From Maribacter_C sp947494565 (lineage in GTDB: Bacteria > Bacteroidota > Bacteroidia > Flavobacteriales > Flavobacteriaceae), in NCBI RefSeq assembly GCF_047345415.1, contig NZ_JBLFEP010000002.1, forward strand, positions 248,001 to 312,000: a stretch of DNA of 64,000 nucleotides. Reading direction: 5' to 3'. Of this stretch, positions 45,306-54,168 are shown piece by piece. Both the position numbers and the translations under genes were made by a program. Each line of letters opens with the position of its first letter. Position 1 is the stretch's first letter. Under the pieces are notes generated by a model, which saw only the letters and a program-made list of their open reading frames with translations, ran no database searches and had not been told where the DNA came from.

Positions 45306-45926
45306 TTAAAAATTGTACTTCTTCTCGAGAGCATAACGTAGCAGTTCCCCTTTTCCTTTAATACCCAGAATTCGCATCATATTTTTACGATGGGTATCCA
45401 CCGTATGGATACCGATAAACAGTTCTTCGGCAATTTCCCGTGAGGTCTTGCCCTGAGCGATTAGCGCTAGTATTTCCTTCTGGCGTCTGGTCAAGAGTCC
45501 TTTTTTGGCACTTACTTTGGCTTCGCCACCATTCACATTGATATTACCATCATAGTAGGTCTTACCATCGGCAACGGCCAGAATTGCTAGGAGTACCTCG
45601 TTTAAAGAGGTATTTTTTAAAATATAGCCCGAAGCCCCGGCCTGCAACATTTGAGTGACCGCCTCATCTTGATCGAACATGGTAAAAGCCAACACATTGA
45701 TGTGCGGGTATTCTTTTTTAATGAGTCGTGTCGCTTGAATACCATCCATTTTTGGCATTCTAATGTCGGTCACTACGACATTGGGTTCTTTTTTCTGAAC
45801 GATACGGAGTAGACCTTCGCCATCATTGGCGGTACCTACGATTTCTATACCGTCCTCATATTTTAAGAGGAGTTCCAATCCGTCGATAAGGGATTGATGG
45901 TCTTCTGCTATGGCTAGTCGTATCAT
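45306..45926 (-). CDS. NarL/FixJ-type response regulator
   Basis: A 206-aa regulator: receiver (1-120) with acidic pocket E8-D9, phospho-acceptor D54 in VVTDIRMPKMDG, T82 and K104; a linker; and a LuxR-type HTH (about 140-205; GLLTRRQKEILALIAQGKTS, AEELFIGIHTVDTHRKN). Its ATG overlaps the stop codon of the sensor kinase gene by 4 nt (ATGA), a standard cognate pair. It is clearly paralogous to the regulator at 62113. As a NarL-family protein it would be expected to bind inverted heptamers, so it is the leading candidate for the palindromes found in this window. Confidence 0.93.
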   Translation of the reverse strand: MIRLAIAEDHQSLIDGLELLLKYEDGIEIVGTANDGEGLLRIVQKKEPNVVVTDIRMPKMDGIQATRLIKKEYPHINVLAFTMFDQDEAVTQMLQAGASGYILKNTSLNEVLLAILAVADGKTYYDGNINVNGGEAKVSAKKGLLTRRQKEILALIAQGKTSREIAEELFIGIHTVDTHRKNMMRILGIKGKGELLRYALEKKYNF

Positions 45927-47767
45927 ATCGGAATATCAATAATTACGGTTGCTCCTTTACCCGGTTCGGATTCTATATGTAACGTACCCTCTAAATGGGC
46001 AACCCTTTTGTCAATACTTTTGAGTCCCATACCCTCAGAATTCGCAATGATTTTAGGGTCTTTGAACCCAACACCATTGTCTTCCACCAAAATATTCAAG
46101 GTATCCCCATGGTTGGTCAGGTGAATGTGGGCTTTTGTGGCCTGTGCATGTTTGATGATATTGGCGATCAATTCTTGAATAATACGAAATAAGGTAAGCT
46201 CTAAGCTGTTCTCCATTCGGTTGTCAAGACCGAAATCCTTAACCTCGATGATAACATGATTAGCCGATGAAACTTTGTTGGCCATTTGCTCTACCGCCTT
46301 TAACAACCCCTGCTTCGCGATGACTCCAGAATTTTTGGCATGGGCAATCGCCCTTATTTTCAGATAGGCCTCGTCAATCAGCTTGTTGGTCTTTTTATAG
46401 AGTTCATCGGTATCGTCCTTGACTTTGGAATGTAAGGAATCAAAATGCAGTTTTACCGTCGCCATCAGTCCGCCCAGATCATCGTGCAGGTCATTCGCGA
46501 TCCGTTGGCGTTCTTTTTCTTGTCCTTCGATCATGGCGTCGATGGTGGTGAGCTCTTGCTCTTTCAACAGGGTCGCTACCTTTTGCTCTTGAAGCACTTT
46601 CTCCTGCTCGGCCAAGAGTTGTTTGCGCTTGGTAGTGCTATGGATCAAAAACCCGATGGCGGTACCCACAATCAGTAAGAGTCCCAAGGCGGTGGCCCAA
46701 TTACGGTTTTTCCGACTTTGGGTGTCCAGTTCCAACTTATCCAATTTTAACTTGTCCGTCTGATTTTGTACGGTGAGGATAGAGGACTCCAAGGTATTGT
46801 TCTTATAGCCCAATTGGTACTCGATGTCAACTGACTTTCGAAGATAATGATAGGCGGAATCGGAATTGCCTTCTTTTTGGAAAATTAAAGAAGCTAGTCG
46901 GTTATTGTAAAACGTATCCCTAAGTTTTTGAGCAAGTTTTTGAGCCACATTAAGATAGTTTTTGCTCTTTTGAAGTTGATTATCTTGCATATTAATAGCT
47001 GCCAATTGCCAAGCTATATCACCACGAAAATTGTTAAGATAAGGGTTGTTTGAAGCTAAACTATCTGCCTTTAAAAAGAAATCTTCAGATTTTGTAAAAT
47101 CTTCCTCGATTTTGTAATAAATACCCTTTTCAAAATAGTATTTGGGATAAAAACTATGGGATTTGGATATCTTTAAAAAAATCGAATCCAATTTATCCAA
47201 ATAACTATAGTATCGCCCATCTACTGAATCAATATCGTCGTCTGCTTTAGAAAAAAATATCAAGCTGTACATTATGATTAAAGCGTCGTCAATAAGATCT
47301 GATTTTAGCTCAACGAATCTGTCTAAATATGGAGCATATTGTTTGCTACCAATAAAAATTTCAGATCCAAACAAATCGAGCAAAGCGATCAAAGCTGCCT
47401 TGGTTAAATATATAGTTCCAATTTTTTCACTTAATGTAAGAGCTCCTGAGAAGTGATTGTAGGCTTCCAGGCTATTACGTTTGGAGGTATAGGCGTGTTG
47501 ATATCCTAATAATAACCTTTTTACAAAGCGGACCTCGTTAGAATCGCTTTCATTTAGTACAACAACGGAACTACTGGTTTTGTGTGCCATTAATTCCGCT
47601 AAATGAATCAAAGATGCCTTTAGTTCACCTTCCCCCAGTTTCGCAGTAGTTTTCAAGGCTTCTTCAAAGTCCTGATTTTTTACAAAATCGAAATAGTCTT
47701 CAAGTTCTGTTGGGTTTGACCAACCAAAACTCACGAATAAAAAAAAGAACACAAAGAATACCTTCAT
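45923..47767 (-). CDS. Sensor histidine kinase (HisKA_3) with secreted TPR-like sensor region
   Basis: A 614-aa kinase. Signal peptide (KVFFVFFFLFVSFGWS), a periplasmic helical region of ~330 residues with TPR-like helix pairs (YYFEKGIYYKIEEDFTKSED; IAWQLAAINMQDNQLQ), a membrane span near 355-376 (LGLLLIVGTAIGFLI), a coiled linker, the HisKA_3 dimerisation motif ERQRIANDLHDDLGG with H428, and HATPase (VEDNGVGFKD; GMGLKSI). NarL-type partner follows by 4-nt overlap. The kinase half is close to that of the gene at 60248, whereas the sensor half is more AT-rich and diverged. It starts 3 nt after the 243-aa gene. Confidence 0.9.
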   Translation of the reverse strand: MKVFFVFFFLFVSFGWSNPTELEDYFDFVKNQDFEEALKTTAKLGEGELKASLIHLAELMAHKTSSSVVVLNESDSNEVRFVKRLLLGYQHAYTSKRNSLEAYNHFSGALTLSEKIGTIYLTKAALIALLDLFGSEIFIGSKQYAPYLDRFVELKSDLIDDALIIMYSLIFFSKADDDIDSVDGRYYSYLDKLDSIFLKISKSHSFYPKYYFEKGIYYKIEEDFTKSEDFFLKADSLASNNPYLNNFRGDIAWQLAAINMQDNQLQKSKNYLNVAQKLAQKLRDTFYNNRLASLIFQKEGNSDSAYHYLRKSVDIEYQLGYKNNTLESSILTVQNQTDKLKLDKLELDTQSRKNRNWATALGLLLIVGTAIGFLIHSTTKRKQLLAEQEKVLQEQKVATLLKEQELTTIDAMIEGQEKERQRIANDLHDDLGGLMATVKLHFDSLHSKVKDDTDELYKKTNKLIDEAYLKIRAIAHAKNSGVIAKQGLLKAVEQMANKVSSANHVIIEVKDFGLDNRMENSLELTLFRIIQELIANIIKHAQATKAHIHLTNHGDTLNILVEDNGVGFKDPKIIANSEGMGLKSIDKRVAHLEGTLHIESEPGKGATVIIDIPI

Positions 47768-47770
47768 TCA

Positions 47771-48502
47771 CTAAAACATGACTTTATTAAAACTCTGCTT
47801 ACATCTTTTGCCAGGTAACTGCAGCGCCACCTCATTCATATAGGTCTGCGGATTTTCATTTTCAGTATCATAATCTTCTTTGCGCACCACATGCCGACCA
47901 TCTTTATAGAAAAACTCAAAATCAAAGGCTTTGCCGTTATCGGGAGCACAGGAAACCCGCCCATCGGAGTCGAACAACACCTGCCCGCTGGCATCTTTTT
48001 TAGGGAACATCGGATTTAAATACCGTTCGGAATGTAAATAACTACCTTGTTCAAAATGAATGTTTTTCAAAGCGGCCTCATTCAGTGTATAGGTACTCAC
48101 ATCACTTTGCGCACGGGTATAGATTTTAAAGGTAAGGCCGTTTTTCATACGGCTAGTGGCGACAACAACCGAATCGATACCGATAAAATAAGTGGGTTTA
48201 TAGTTGACGATTTCGAAGTCTACATTTTTCAGGGTTTTGTAATTGCGTCCTAAGGATGATTCGCCAATGGCAATGGAGGCGTAAATACCATAATTGGTCT
48301 GATAATTCTGCCCGGCCATCAACAATTGTTTTCGGTCATCGTTCAAGTCTAGAGTAGAACTGTATTCTTCAAGACCTTCCATTTTTTTGACAATCATGGC
48401 GTCATCCGCAACGCCCATTTTTTTGTCTTGTGCCCTCATAAGGGCCGGAGAGAGGATTAGCATCATCATTAATAACGGGGTAACTTTTTGAAGTGTTTTC
48501 AT
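47771..48502 (-). CDS. Secreted protein of unknown function, first gene of a two-component operon
   Basis: A 243-aa protein with signal peptide (LLMMMLILSPALMRAQ). The mature part mixes strands with a mid-region pair (YFIGIDSVVVATSRMKNGLTF) and has two cysteines late in the chain (VSCAPDNG and GKRC). No known family. The gap to the kinase gene is 3 nt, so it is cotranscribed with the kinase and the response regulator and may be the periplasmic input or a target of the pair. Palindrome C lies 54-75 nt upstream of its start. Confidence 0.7.
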   Translation of the reverse strand: MKTLQKVTPLLMMMLILSPALMRAQDKKMGVADDAMIVKKMEGLEEYSSTLDLNDDRKQLLMAGQNYQTNYGIYASIAIGESSLGRNYKTLKNVDFEIVNYKPTYFIGIDSVVVATSRMKNGLTFKIYTRAQSDVSTYTLNEAALKNIHFEQGSYLHSERYLNPMFPKKDASGQVLFDSDGRVSCAPDNGKAFDFEFFYKDGRHVVRKEDYDTENENPQTYMNEVALQLPGKRCKQSFNKVMF

Positions 48503-48528
48503 CGTGTTTTGTATTTTGGTTTGAGACT

Positions 48529-48577
48529 CAAATGTCGCCTAAACAGCAAGACAAAAAAATACCCGCTAAGGGGTATT
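48529..48577 (-). promoter_or_regulatory. Operator palindrome C with -7-like element, upstream of the 47.8-48.5 kb two-component operon
   Basis: AAATACC (48556-48562), CGCTAAGG, GGTATTC (48571-48577), central TA, one arm mismatch. On the minus strand GACATTTG (48536-48529) is a -7 with one mismatch; centres 34 bp apart. Predicted start near 48522 and a ~20-nt leader to the ATG at 48502. This is consistent with autoregulation of the kinase/regulator operon. Confidence 0.62.
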
Positions 48578-48649
48578 CTAAAAATAGGAATAAAAAAGCG
48601 AAACCTATAAGGCATAGATTTCGCTGTAATTACCAAGAGACTATCTGTT

Positions 48650-49081
48650 TCATTCGCTTTCCGGCATCCTTGTAGCCGCTTTGCTGATAATCTTCCAATG
48701 GCCTTCCAGTTTCTTAAGAATGAACAAATCGATGAAGCGCATGTGTTGTGCTTCAATGGCGATTTCGACCTTGGCCGTGGCAATGTCATATTGCTGATCG
48801 ACCGCCAAAATGGTGCCCACACGACCATTGAATTTTCCTTTTTCCCGCTTTTTGAAAAGATCTGCATAGGCTGCTGGGGATAGAATCCAGATGGGCTGGT
48901 CTTTTTTGGATAAGAACATTCGGGCATCCTCATAAAAAGGCGCTACTATTTTTTCGGGATCGTTATACGAGCTGCCGTCAATATACTGTTGTAGCGCTTC
49001 ACGAATGGCTTCTTCTTCAGTCTGTGCCACTACGATTACTTGGGCGAATAAGGCTAGGGCGATACATGCGATTGTTTTCAT
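48650..49081 (-). CDS. NTF2-like (Lumazine_bd_2-type) secreted protein
   Basis: A 143-aa protein with signal peptide (MKTIACIALALFAQVIVVAQ) and a single NTF2-like cone: helices AIREALQQYIDGSSYNDPEK and later FNGRVGTILAVDQQYDIATA, AKVEIAIEAQHMRFIDLFIL and GHWKIISKAAT. It fits the putative lumazine-binding (PF12893-type) subgroup of secreted bacterial proteins, whose roles are mostly unknown. It lies 20 nt after the PQQ-type dehydrogenase gene and probably closes that operon. Confidence 0.8.
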   Translation of the reverse strand: MKTIACIALALFAQVIVVAQTEEEAIREALQQYIDGSSYNDPEKIVAPFYEDARMFLSKKDQPIWILSPAAYADLFKKREKGKFNGRVGTILAVDQQYDIATAKVEIAIEAQHMRFIDLFILKKLEGHWKIISKAATRMPESE

Positions 49082-49101
49082 AATACGGTGTTTTTAAGTG
49101 T

Positions 49102-50310
49102 TTATTCGGGTTTTATTTGAATGATTTTTCCGTTGGTACGGTCGGCTAGATCCTCGGTCAAGAGGTACAGTTTACCTTCCGGACTCTGCACTGCCTTTCG
49201 AGATCGTTGACGGTCGTTCATAAAGAGTTCTTCCATACTCACGATAGTCTGCCCATCTAACTGAACGCGCCAGAGACTGCCCCGTGACAAGCCGGGAACG
49301 ATGATGTTGTTTTTCCACTGTGGAAATTCATCGCCGGTGTAGAAGGTGAGTCCTGTTGGGGCGACGGTCTGTGGCCAATACCAAATAGGGTCGGTATAGG
49401 TCACTCCTTCTAGGGTAGGTGGCGAATAGTCCTTACTTCGGTAGCCCCCGGAAGTGATTATAGGCCACCCATAGTTACCTCCTTTTTCGAGAAGGTTGAT
49501 TTCATCTCCCTGCGTGGTACCGTGCTCGCTGAACCAAAGTGCACCGGTCAGGGGTGACTTGGTGATACCTTGTGCGGCACGTATACCGATAGCGAATAGT
49601 CCGGGTATGGCATCGGGTCCGAAATCGGGATTATCTTCGGGAATACTCCCATCCGAATTCAATCGATAGATTTTGCCCCTGCGATCGGTGACATCTTGTG
49701 CTACCGGTAGTTCGGGTTCATGTATTTCGCTGAATATGCGTTCACCTACCGTGATATAGAGCTTTTTTTCATTGTCAAAAGTCATTCCCCCACCGTAATG
49801 GAAGAGCCCATCGGAATAGGGGGTCGCCAAGAGTATTTGACGAATATTGGTCAACGAATCGTTTTCCAGTTCAGCCCGTATGACCTTTGTCGTGGAACCT
49901 TCGTTACTTTCGGCAACATATGATAGGTACAGTTGTCGGTTGTCCTCAAAATCGGGATGCAAGAGTATCTCTAGAATACCTGCATTGTAGGTGATTTTTG
50001 AGCCATCGGGCAAGCTGGGCGGAAAGGTCAGGGGCCGGTACTTGGCCTTTTTATAGAGGAGCGTATCAAACCGATCCTCGGGAATTCCCTTAATCTTGAA
50101 TTTTTCCTTAGTGGTGAGGTCAATGCGCAGCAAATCACCGTCTTTTTCAGAGAGCAACACTTCGGTTTCAGACAAAAAGGCCATACTCCAAGGTCTTGAC
50201 AAACCATCGATTACGGTTTCTTTTACAGGGTTGGGGTAGGAAGGGGCTTCTACTTTAACCTCCTTTTTGCACGCTGATAGCAGCAGTAGTACAAGAATGA
50301 TTCTTTTCAT
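49102..50310 (-). CDS. PQQ-dependent sugar dehydrogenase-like lipoprotein (GSDH family)
   Basis: A 402-aa lipoprotein (MKRIILVLLLLSAC, lipobox Cys14). The six-bladed propeller motifs of the glucose/sorbosone dehydrogenase family are present: LSRPWSMAFLSETEVLLSEK, YNAGILEILLHPDFEDNRQLYLSY, FHYGGGMTFDNEKKLYITVG, GIRAAQGITKSPLTGALWFSEH (all in parts) and GLSRGSLWRV. It probably oxidises an aldose with PQQ as cofactor in the periplasm, although many members have no proven activity. It lies 5 nt downstream of the EreA-like gene and 20 nt upstream of the NTF2-like gene. Confidence 0.88.
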   Translation of the reverse strand: MKRIILVLLLLSACKKEVKVEAPSYPNPVKETVIDGLSRPWSMAFLSETEVLLSEKDGDLLRIDLTTKEKFKIKGIPEDRFDTLLYKKAKYRPLTFPPSLPDGSKITYNAGILEILLHPDFEDNRQLYLSYVAESNEGSTTKVIRAELENDSLTNIRQILLATPYSDGLFHYGGGMTFDNEKKLYITVGERIFSEIHEPELPVAQDVTDRRGKIYRLNSDGSIPEDNPDFGPDAIPGLFAIGIRAAQGITKSPLTGALWFSEHGTTQGDEINLLEKGGNYGWPIITSGGYRSKDYSPPTLEGVTYTDPIWYWPQTVAPTGLTFYTGDEFPQWKNNIIVPGLSRGSLWRVQLDGQTIVSMEELFMNDRQRSRKAVQSPEGKLYLLTEDLADRTNGKIIQIKPE

Positions 50311-50315
50311 GATTT

Positions 50316-51575
50316 TTAGTTATTATGGTTTAAGATGGCCTCTTGTTCTAAGGCTGGAATGACAATGAGATCGTACCGTTTGATCAGATCTAGCAGCGGT
50401 TCGTTCAGCAGGTATTTTACGGGCGCATACTGTGATTCTTTGATCATTTGGCGTAAATCAATAACGGTCCATATATCTTTCTTACCTGCCTGTACCAGGG
50501 TGCTGAGACGATGGGACATCGTGTTTTTCTGTGTTGTTAAATCTAAAAGATGCCCGTTTTTGAATTGATATCTCGGGATCATACCGATGTGCAGGGAGGT
50601 GCTGCCATTGTACTCCGCTATTTCACTCAAGGTATTGCCGAGCCCATAAAAAGCGTAAGGTTGAAACCCGCGAGAAAGAAAGTTTAAATCCCATTTTACG
50701 AAGAGTCTATCGTGGTCGATATCAAAACCGCTAAGGTCTAACTCTTGCCGCAACAGTCGTTTTTCTTCGCGAACACGGAGTTGGTTTTTTTCAAAGTATA
50801 ATTTTTGAGCGTGCATACGGCAGATTTCGATACTGCTGTGAAAGGCCTCGAGCAGTGCGCTATCATCTAATTCTACCGCCATCTTGCCGAGAAAGTCTTG
50901 AATGGGCGCCGAGTTTTTAAGTGAAGTAGCAAAACGCAATAAGTCACCCTTTCGTGTGGTATACATCTTGCTCAAGATAGCTTTACATTTTGCATGCCGA
51001 CTGTGGTACTCCTGTTGTTTCGTGTCGGACAAAGCCGCGTACATTTGATCGAGCAACCAGGGCAAATTGTTCCAAGATTCGCTTCCAAACCCAATGATAG
51101 ACCATTGAAGTGCTCCTGCCTTTTGAATAAAACGGGCATCTTCAACGGACTTCATATCCGGTAGTGGAAGAATCGTTTTTTTATTCTCGGTAAGGGCGTA
51201 GATCGAATTTGCGGCTCTTAATTCGGAAACAACGGTAGTGGGTTCTTGTGCCAGGGTATGTAACCAACGTGCTGTAGGAACTCCCACACCTAAAGCCATG
51301 GTCTTATACTGTGCATCGTCTAATATGGGGAGTATTGCGTTGGTAAAATCGGAACTGCTTTTGGAATCGGGATAATCGCCAACAAGGGTAAACTGCGCTT
51401 TGGCAATTGCTTTTTTTAGTAAATCGACGCCTTCTCCGACCATTTTTCCGTCTACTATACTAAAGTGATGGATTTTTGTTCGAAGCGTTGTTGTGGTGAG
51501 CGAATCTTGAGCATTTACGACAGTTGAAATACCAAGTAAACAAAGGGATAAAACGATTTTTTGTACTGACATCAT
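50316..51575 (-). CDS. Degenerate erythromycin-esterase/TraB-like secreted protein
   Basis: A 419-aa protein with signal peptide (MSVQKIVLSLCLLGISTVVNA). The layout and spacing follow flavobacterial EreA/TraB-like proteins: LLKKAIAKAQFTLVGDYPDS is where family members have V-G-E-x-H-G, TMALGVGVPTARWLHTL is where they have the second glutamate, and QWSIIGFGSESWNNLPWLL is where they have I-W-G-L-D-Q. The catalytic E, H and E are all absent here, so it is probably a non-catalytic homologue. The identification is by pattern, so the family call itself is moderate. It heads the operon with the GSDH and NTF2-like genes. Confidence 0.55.
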   Translation of the reverse strand: MMSVQKIVLSLCLLGISTVVNAQDSLTTTTLRTKIHHFSIVDGKMVGEGVDLLKKAIAKAQFTLVGDYPDSKSSSDFTNAILPILDDAQYKTMALGVGVPTARWLHTLAQEPTTVVSELRAANSIYALTENKKTILPLPDMKSVEDARFIQKAGALQWSIIGFGSESWNNLPWLLDQMYAALSDTKQQEYHSRHAKCKAILSKMYTTRKGDLLRFATSLKNSAPIQDFLGKMAVELDDSALLEAFHSSIEICRMHAQKLYFEKNQLRVREEKRLLRQELDLSGFDIDHDRLFVKWDLNFLSRGFQPYAFYGLGNTLSEIAEYNGSTSLHIGMIPRYQFKNGHLLDLTTQKNTMSHRLSTLVQAGKKDIWTVIDLRQMIKESQYAPVKYLLNEPLLDLIKRYDLIVIPALEQEAILNHNN

Positions 51576-51651
51576 TGCATTTTAGTTTCACCCAAAACTA
51601 AGCGCACTGCAACTAAAATCCTTTAAAAATCATGATTCTTAAAACGAAAAA

Positions 51652-52659
51652 CTAAACCAGAAGAAATTTTTTCCGGTATTGAGATGGGGTCAATTGGGTG
51701 GCGGACTTAAAAGCCAAATTAAAGGAAGTCACATTTCCGAATCCGGAATCGTAGGCGACCGTGGCTATTTTTTCTTGCGCGTAGGCGGAATCCACCAAGA
51801 GATCTTTGGCCTTCTGGATACGATACTGGTTTACAAATTCAGAAAAATTCTGTTGCTCGTTTTCATTGATGACCTGCGACACATCGCGAGCTGGTATCCC
51901 CAGGGCTTGAGCTACTTGTGCCATATGCAGCTCACTGTCCAAATAGAGGGCTTCCGATTCGAAAAGGGTACGTATGTGCTGCATGTATTTTTTAGAAGTT
52001 GCGGTATCCATCGAAGAATTTTTATACTTCTCCAAGGAAAAAACCGGTTGCTTTAAAAGAACAAAGGAAAAAGCGTATAACAGAAATGAGAAGAAAATAG
52101 CTCCTCCGATATAGTACGGGATTATGCCCAATACATTACCCATATAGAAGACCCAGATGAGCCCCACCCCAATAATCAAATTGCGATACCATACCCAAAC
52201 GGATGTACCGATTTGATGCTTGAATCGGAACATCAAGAGCATTGATAATATGAGATAGGCTCCTAAATGTAAAAAAACAGCAAAATAAATAACATACGAA
52301 ATGGTGCCAAAGCCGTTCGGAATAAATTTGCAAAAAACCGCGAACAATAAAAAGGGAACCAAATGCCCATAGTTGCTGTTGTGAATCTCTTTTTCCCTTC
52401 TCAAAAGCAACCGTCCGTAAAACCAAAGAAAGGGTCCGACCAATAAAACTCCCGATAATCCCAAATTCCGTTGCCAGGGTTCCAAATCAAGATATACATT
52501 TAGAATCGATTTGCCAATACGAATGGTCAACCCTAAAAGAACCAAGGCCAAAAATAAGTTCGCTTTTCGATTTCCTTTTTTAAGGGTAAGCAGATACAAA
52601 CACAAGAAAACCGCCTGCGCAATACCCAATGAGCTTAAGACCAGAACAATTGAATCCAT
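51652..52659 (-). CDS. Membrane-bound AraC-family regulator (7TM N-terminus)
   Basis: A 335-aa protein from the ATG at 52659, MDSIVLVLSSLGIAQAVFLC. The first ~225 residues have seven hydrophobic helices, and the C-terminal ~100 are an AraC HTH pair (MAQVAQALGIPARDVSQVIN ... YDSGFGNVTSFNLAFKSATQLTP). This is the 7TM-AraC type common in Bacteroidota, thought to sense signals in the membrane and bind DNA directly. A frame extension of 46 codons to 52797 has no family support. It is divergent from the lactonase gene and may control it. Confidence 0.85.
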   Translation of the reverse strand: MDSIVLVLSSLGIAQAVFLCLYLLTLKKGNRKANLFLALVLLGLTIRIGKSILNVYLDLEPWQRNLGLSGVLLVGPFLWFYGRLLLRREKEIHNSNYGHLVPFLLFAVFCKFIPNGFGTISYVIYFAVFLHLGAYLILSMLLMFRFKHQIGTSVWVWYRNLIIGVGLIWVFYMGNVLGIIPYYIGGAIFFSFLLYAFSFVLLKQPVFSLEKYKNSSMDTATSKKYMQHIRTLFESEALYLDSELHMAQVAQALGIPARDVSQVINENEQQNFSEFVNQYRIQKAKDLLVDSAYAQEKIATVAYDSGFGNVTSFNLAFKSATQLTPSQYRKKFLLV

Positions 52660-52882
52660 AAGGTGAATTAACCGCTTTAAAGGTATCAAAAACGCCCCAA
52701 TCTTAATGCAACAGGCTGTAGAATCGTTGGTTTGGCTTGAATCAAGAATACAGTTTGTGGAAATCGCCAAGCTCACGTCGAAGTAAGGCTGGGCCACTAG
52801 CGCATAAATAGTTATGCGATACAGAGTTGGAGAGTTATATTTCCCCTATTTTTAAGCAACGAAATAGACAACCGACAATACG

Positions 52883-53980
52883 ATGAACAGCAAACCCATA
52901 TGTATACTAGCCCTTACAATGACCTTACTCAATTGTACCCCGGAAAATGAATCGGAATCACTCACTTTATTCGTAGGCACCTATACCGATACGGAAAGTG
53001 AGGGAATTTACAAGCTGCAGTTTGATGCCAAGGCCGGGAAAATTGTGGATAGTCGTCTGGCAGCGAAAATTACCAGTCCGTCCTATCTGGCAATCAACTC
53101 AAAAAAGGATATGTTGTATGCGGTTCAAGAAATCAATGATTTCGAGGATGGTGCAGGAGCGGTAACGGCTTTTTCCATAGCTGGAGATAGCTTGACGGAA
53201 ATACAAACGGTATCCAGCAAAGGGGCGCATCCATGTCATGTGGCCTTATCCCCATCTGGCAATCAACTGGCCGCTGCCAATTATACCGGTGGCAACGCAA
53301 GTATTTACACTGTTGCCGCAGATGGGAGCTTAAAGGGTCCGACGGTTGTGCTCGATCATCGTAAAATTGACACTACAAAAACATCACATGCACATATGGC
53401 CCAATGGGTCAATAATGACCTTTATATCGCTGATTTGGGCCTGGATGCGATTTTGGGATATACCGATACCGCTGAACAGGTAGTTAAACAAAGCAAGACC
53501 GTACAATTGCAGGCCGGTGCCGGTCCACGGCATTTTACGAGCACCTCAAACGGAAGGTTCCTATACGTGATCAATGAATTGAATTCGAGTATTTCCGTTT
53601 TTGAACGTGAGGGCGCTATGGGGTATCGTTCCATACAGAACGAGTCTACCCTAGCACCCTATTTTAAGGGAAAGAGCTATTGTGCGGATGTTCATATCTC
53701 AGCTGATGGAAAGTTCTTGTACGGGTCGAACCGTGGTGAGAATACGATTGTCATTTTTTCGATAGACCAAGAAAGCGGGCGTTTAGCCCTCGTAGGGCGC
53801 GAAAGTGTCAAAGGCGATTGGCCCCGAAACTTCACTTTGGATCCCACCGGAAACTTTCTGTTAGTCGCCAATCAAAATAGCAATAACATCTGTGTTTTCA
53901 GAAGAGACCCAGAAAAAGGAACACTCACCTTTCTGAATGAGGAAAAACTCCCAAAACCAGTGTGCCTGTTGTTTTTGTGA
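52883..53980 (+). CDS. Lactonase family (6-phosphogluconolactonase-like propeller) lipoprotein
   Basis: A 365-aa protein with lipoprotein signal (ICILALTMTLLNC, Cys18) and a seven-bladed propeller of the Pgl/YbhE-like lactonase family: LTLFVGTYTDTESEGIYKLQ, SYLAINSKKDMLYAVQE, HPCHVALSPSGNQLAAANYT, GPRHFTSTSNGRFLYVINEL and DWPRNFTLDPTGNFLLVANQ. It probably hydrolyses a sugar lactone outside the cytoplasm, which fits a neighbouring sugar dehydrogenase (49.1 kb). The start at 52883 gives the signal peptide directly. Confidence 0.88.
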   Translation: MNSKPICILALTMTLLNCTPENESESLTLFVGTYTDTESEGIYKLQFDAKAGKIVDSRLAAKITSPSYLAINSKKDMLYAVQEINDFEDGAGAVTAFSIAGDSLTEIQTVSSKGAHPCHVALSPSGNQLAAANYTGGNASIYTVAADGSLKGPTVVLDHRKIDTTKTSHAHMAQWVNNDLYIADLGLDAILGYTDTAEQVVKQSKTVQLQAGAGPRHFTSTSNGRFLYVINELNSSISVFEREGAMGYRSIQNESTLAPYFKGKSYCADVHISADGKFLYGSNRGENTIVIFSIDQESGRLALVGRESVKGDWPRNFTLDPTGNFLLVANQNSNNICVFRRDPEKGTLTFLNEEKLPKPVCLLFL

Positions 53981-54050
53981 AAAAGGTGATGCGAATTACA
54001 CAAGAGGTTCATGGTGCGTCCCTTGAGGTAATGCTGAAAACTGTAGTTTA

Positions 54051-54120
54051 GTAGCCAGTAGCCAGTAGCCAGTAGCCAGTAGCCAGTAGCCAGTAGCCAG
54101 TAGCCAGTAGCCAGTAGCCA
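54051..54120. repeat. Heptanucleotide tandem repeat, (GTAGCCA) x 10
   Basis: Ten uninterrupted copies of the 7-mer GTAGCCA, with a degenerate GTAACTA at 54121. It lies in the 188-nt convergent gap between the lactonase gene and the alpha/beta hydrolase gene and is not in a coding frame. Period 7 is not a multiple of 3. No spacers, so it is not a CRISPR. Confidence 0.97.
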
Positions 54121-54168
54121 GTAACTAAGCGATTTGCGCGCGGCCTACAGCGCATAGCGAATACCAAA

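Noticed and set aside
52660..52797. 46-codon N-terminal extension of the 7TM-AraC regulator
   Set aside because: It has no transmembrane or family features and lies in the divergent promoter region.
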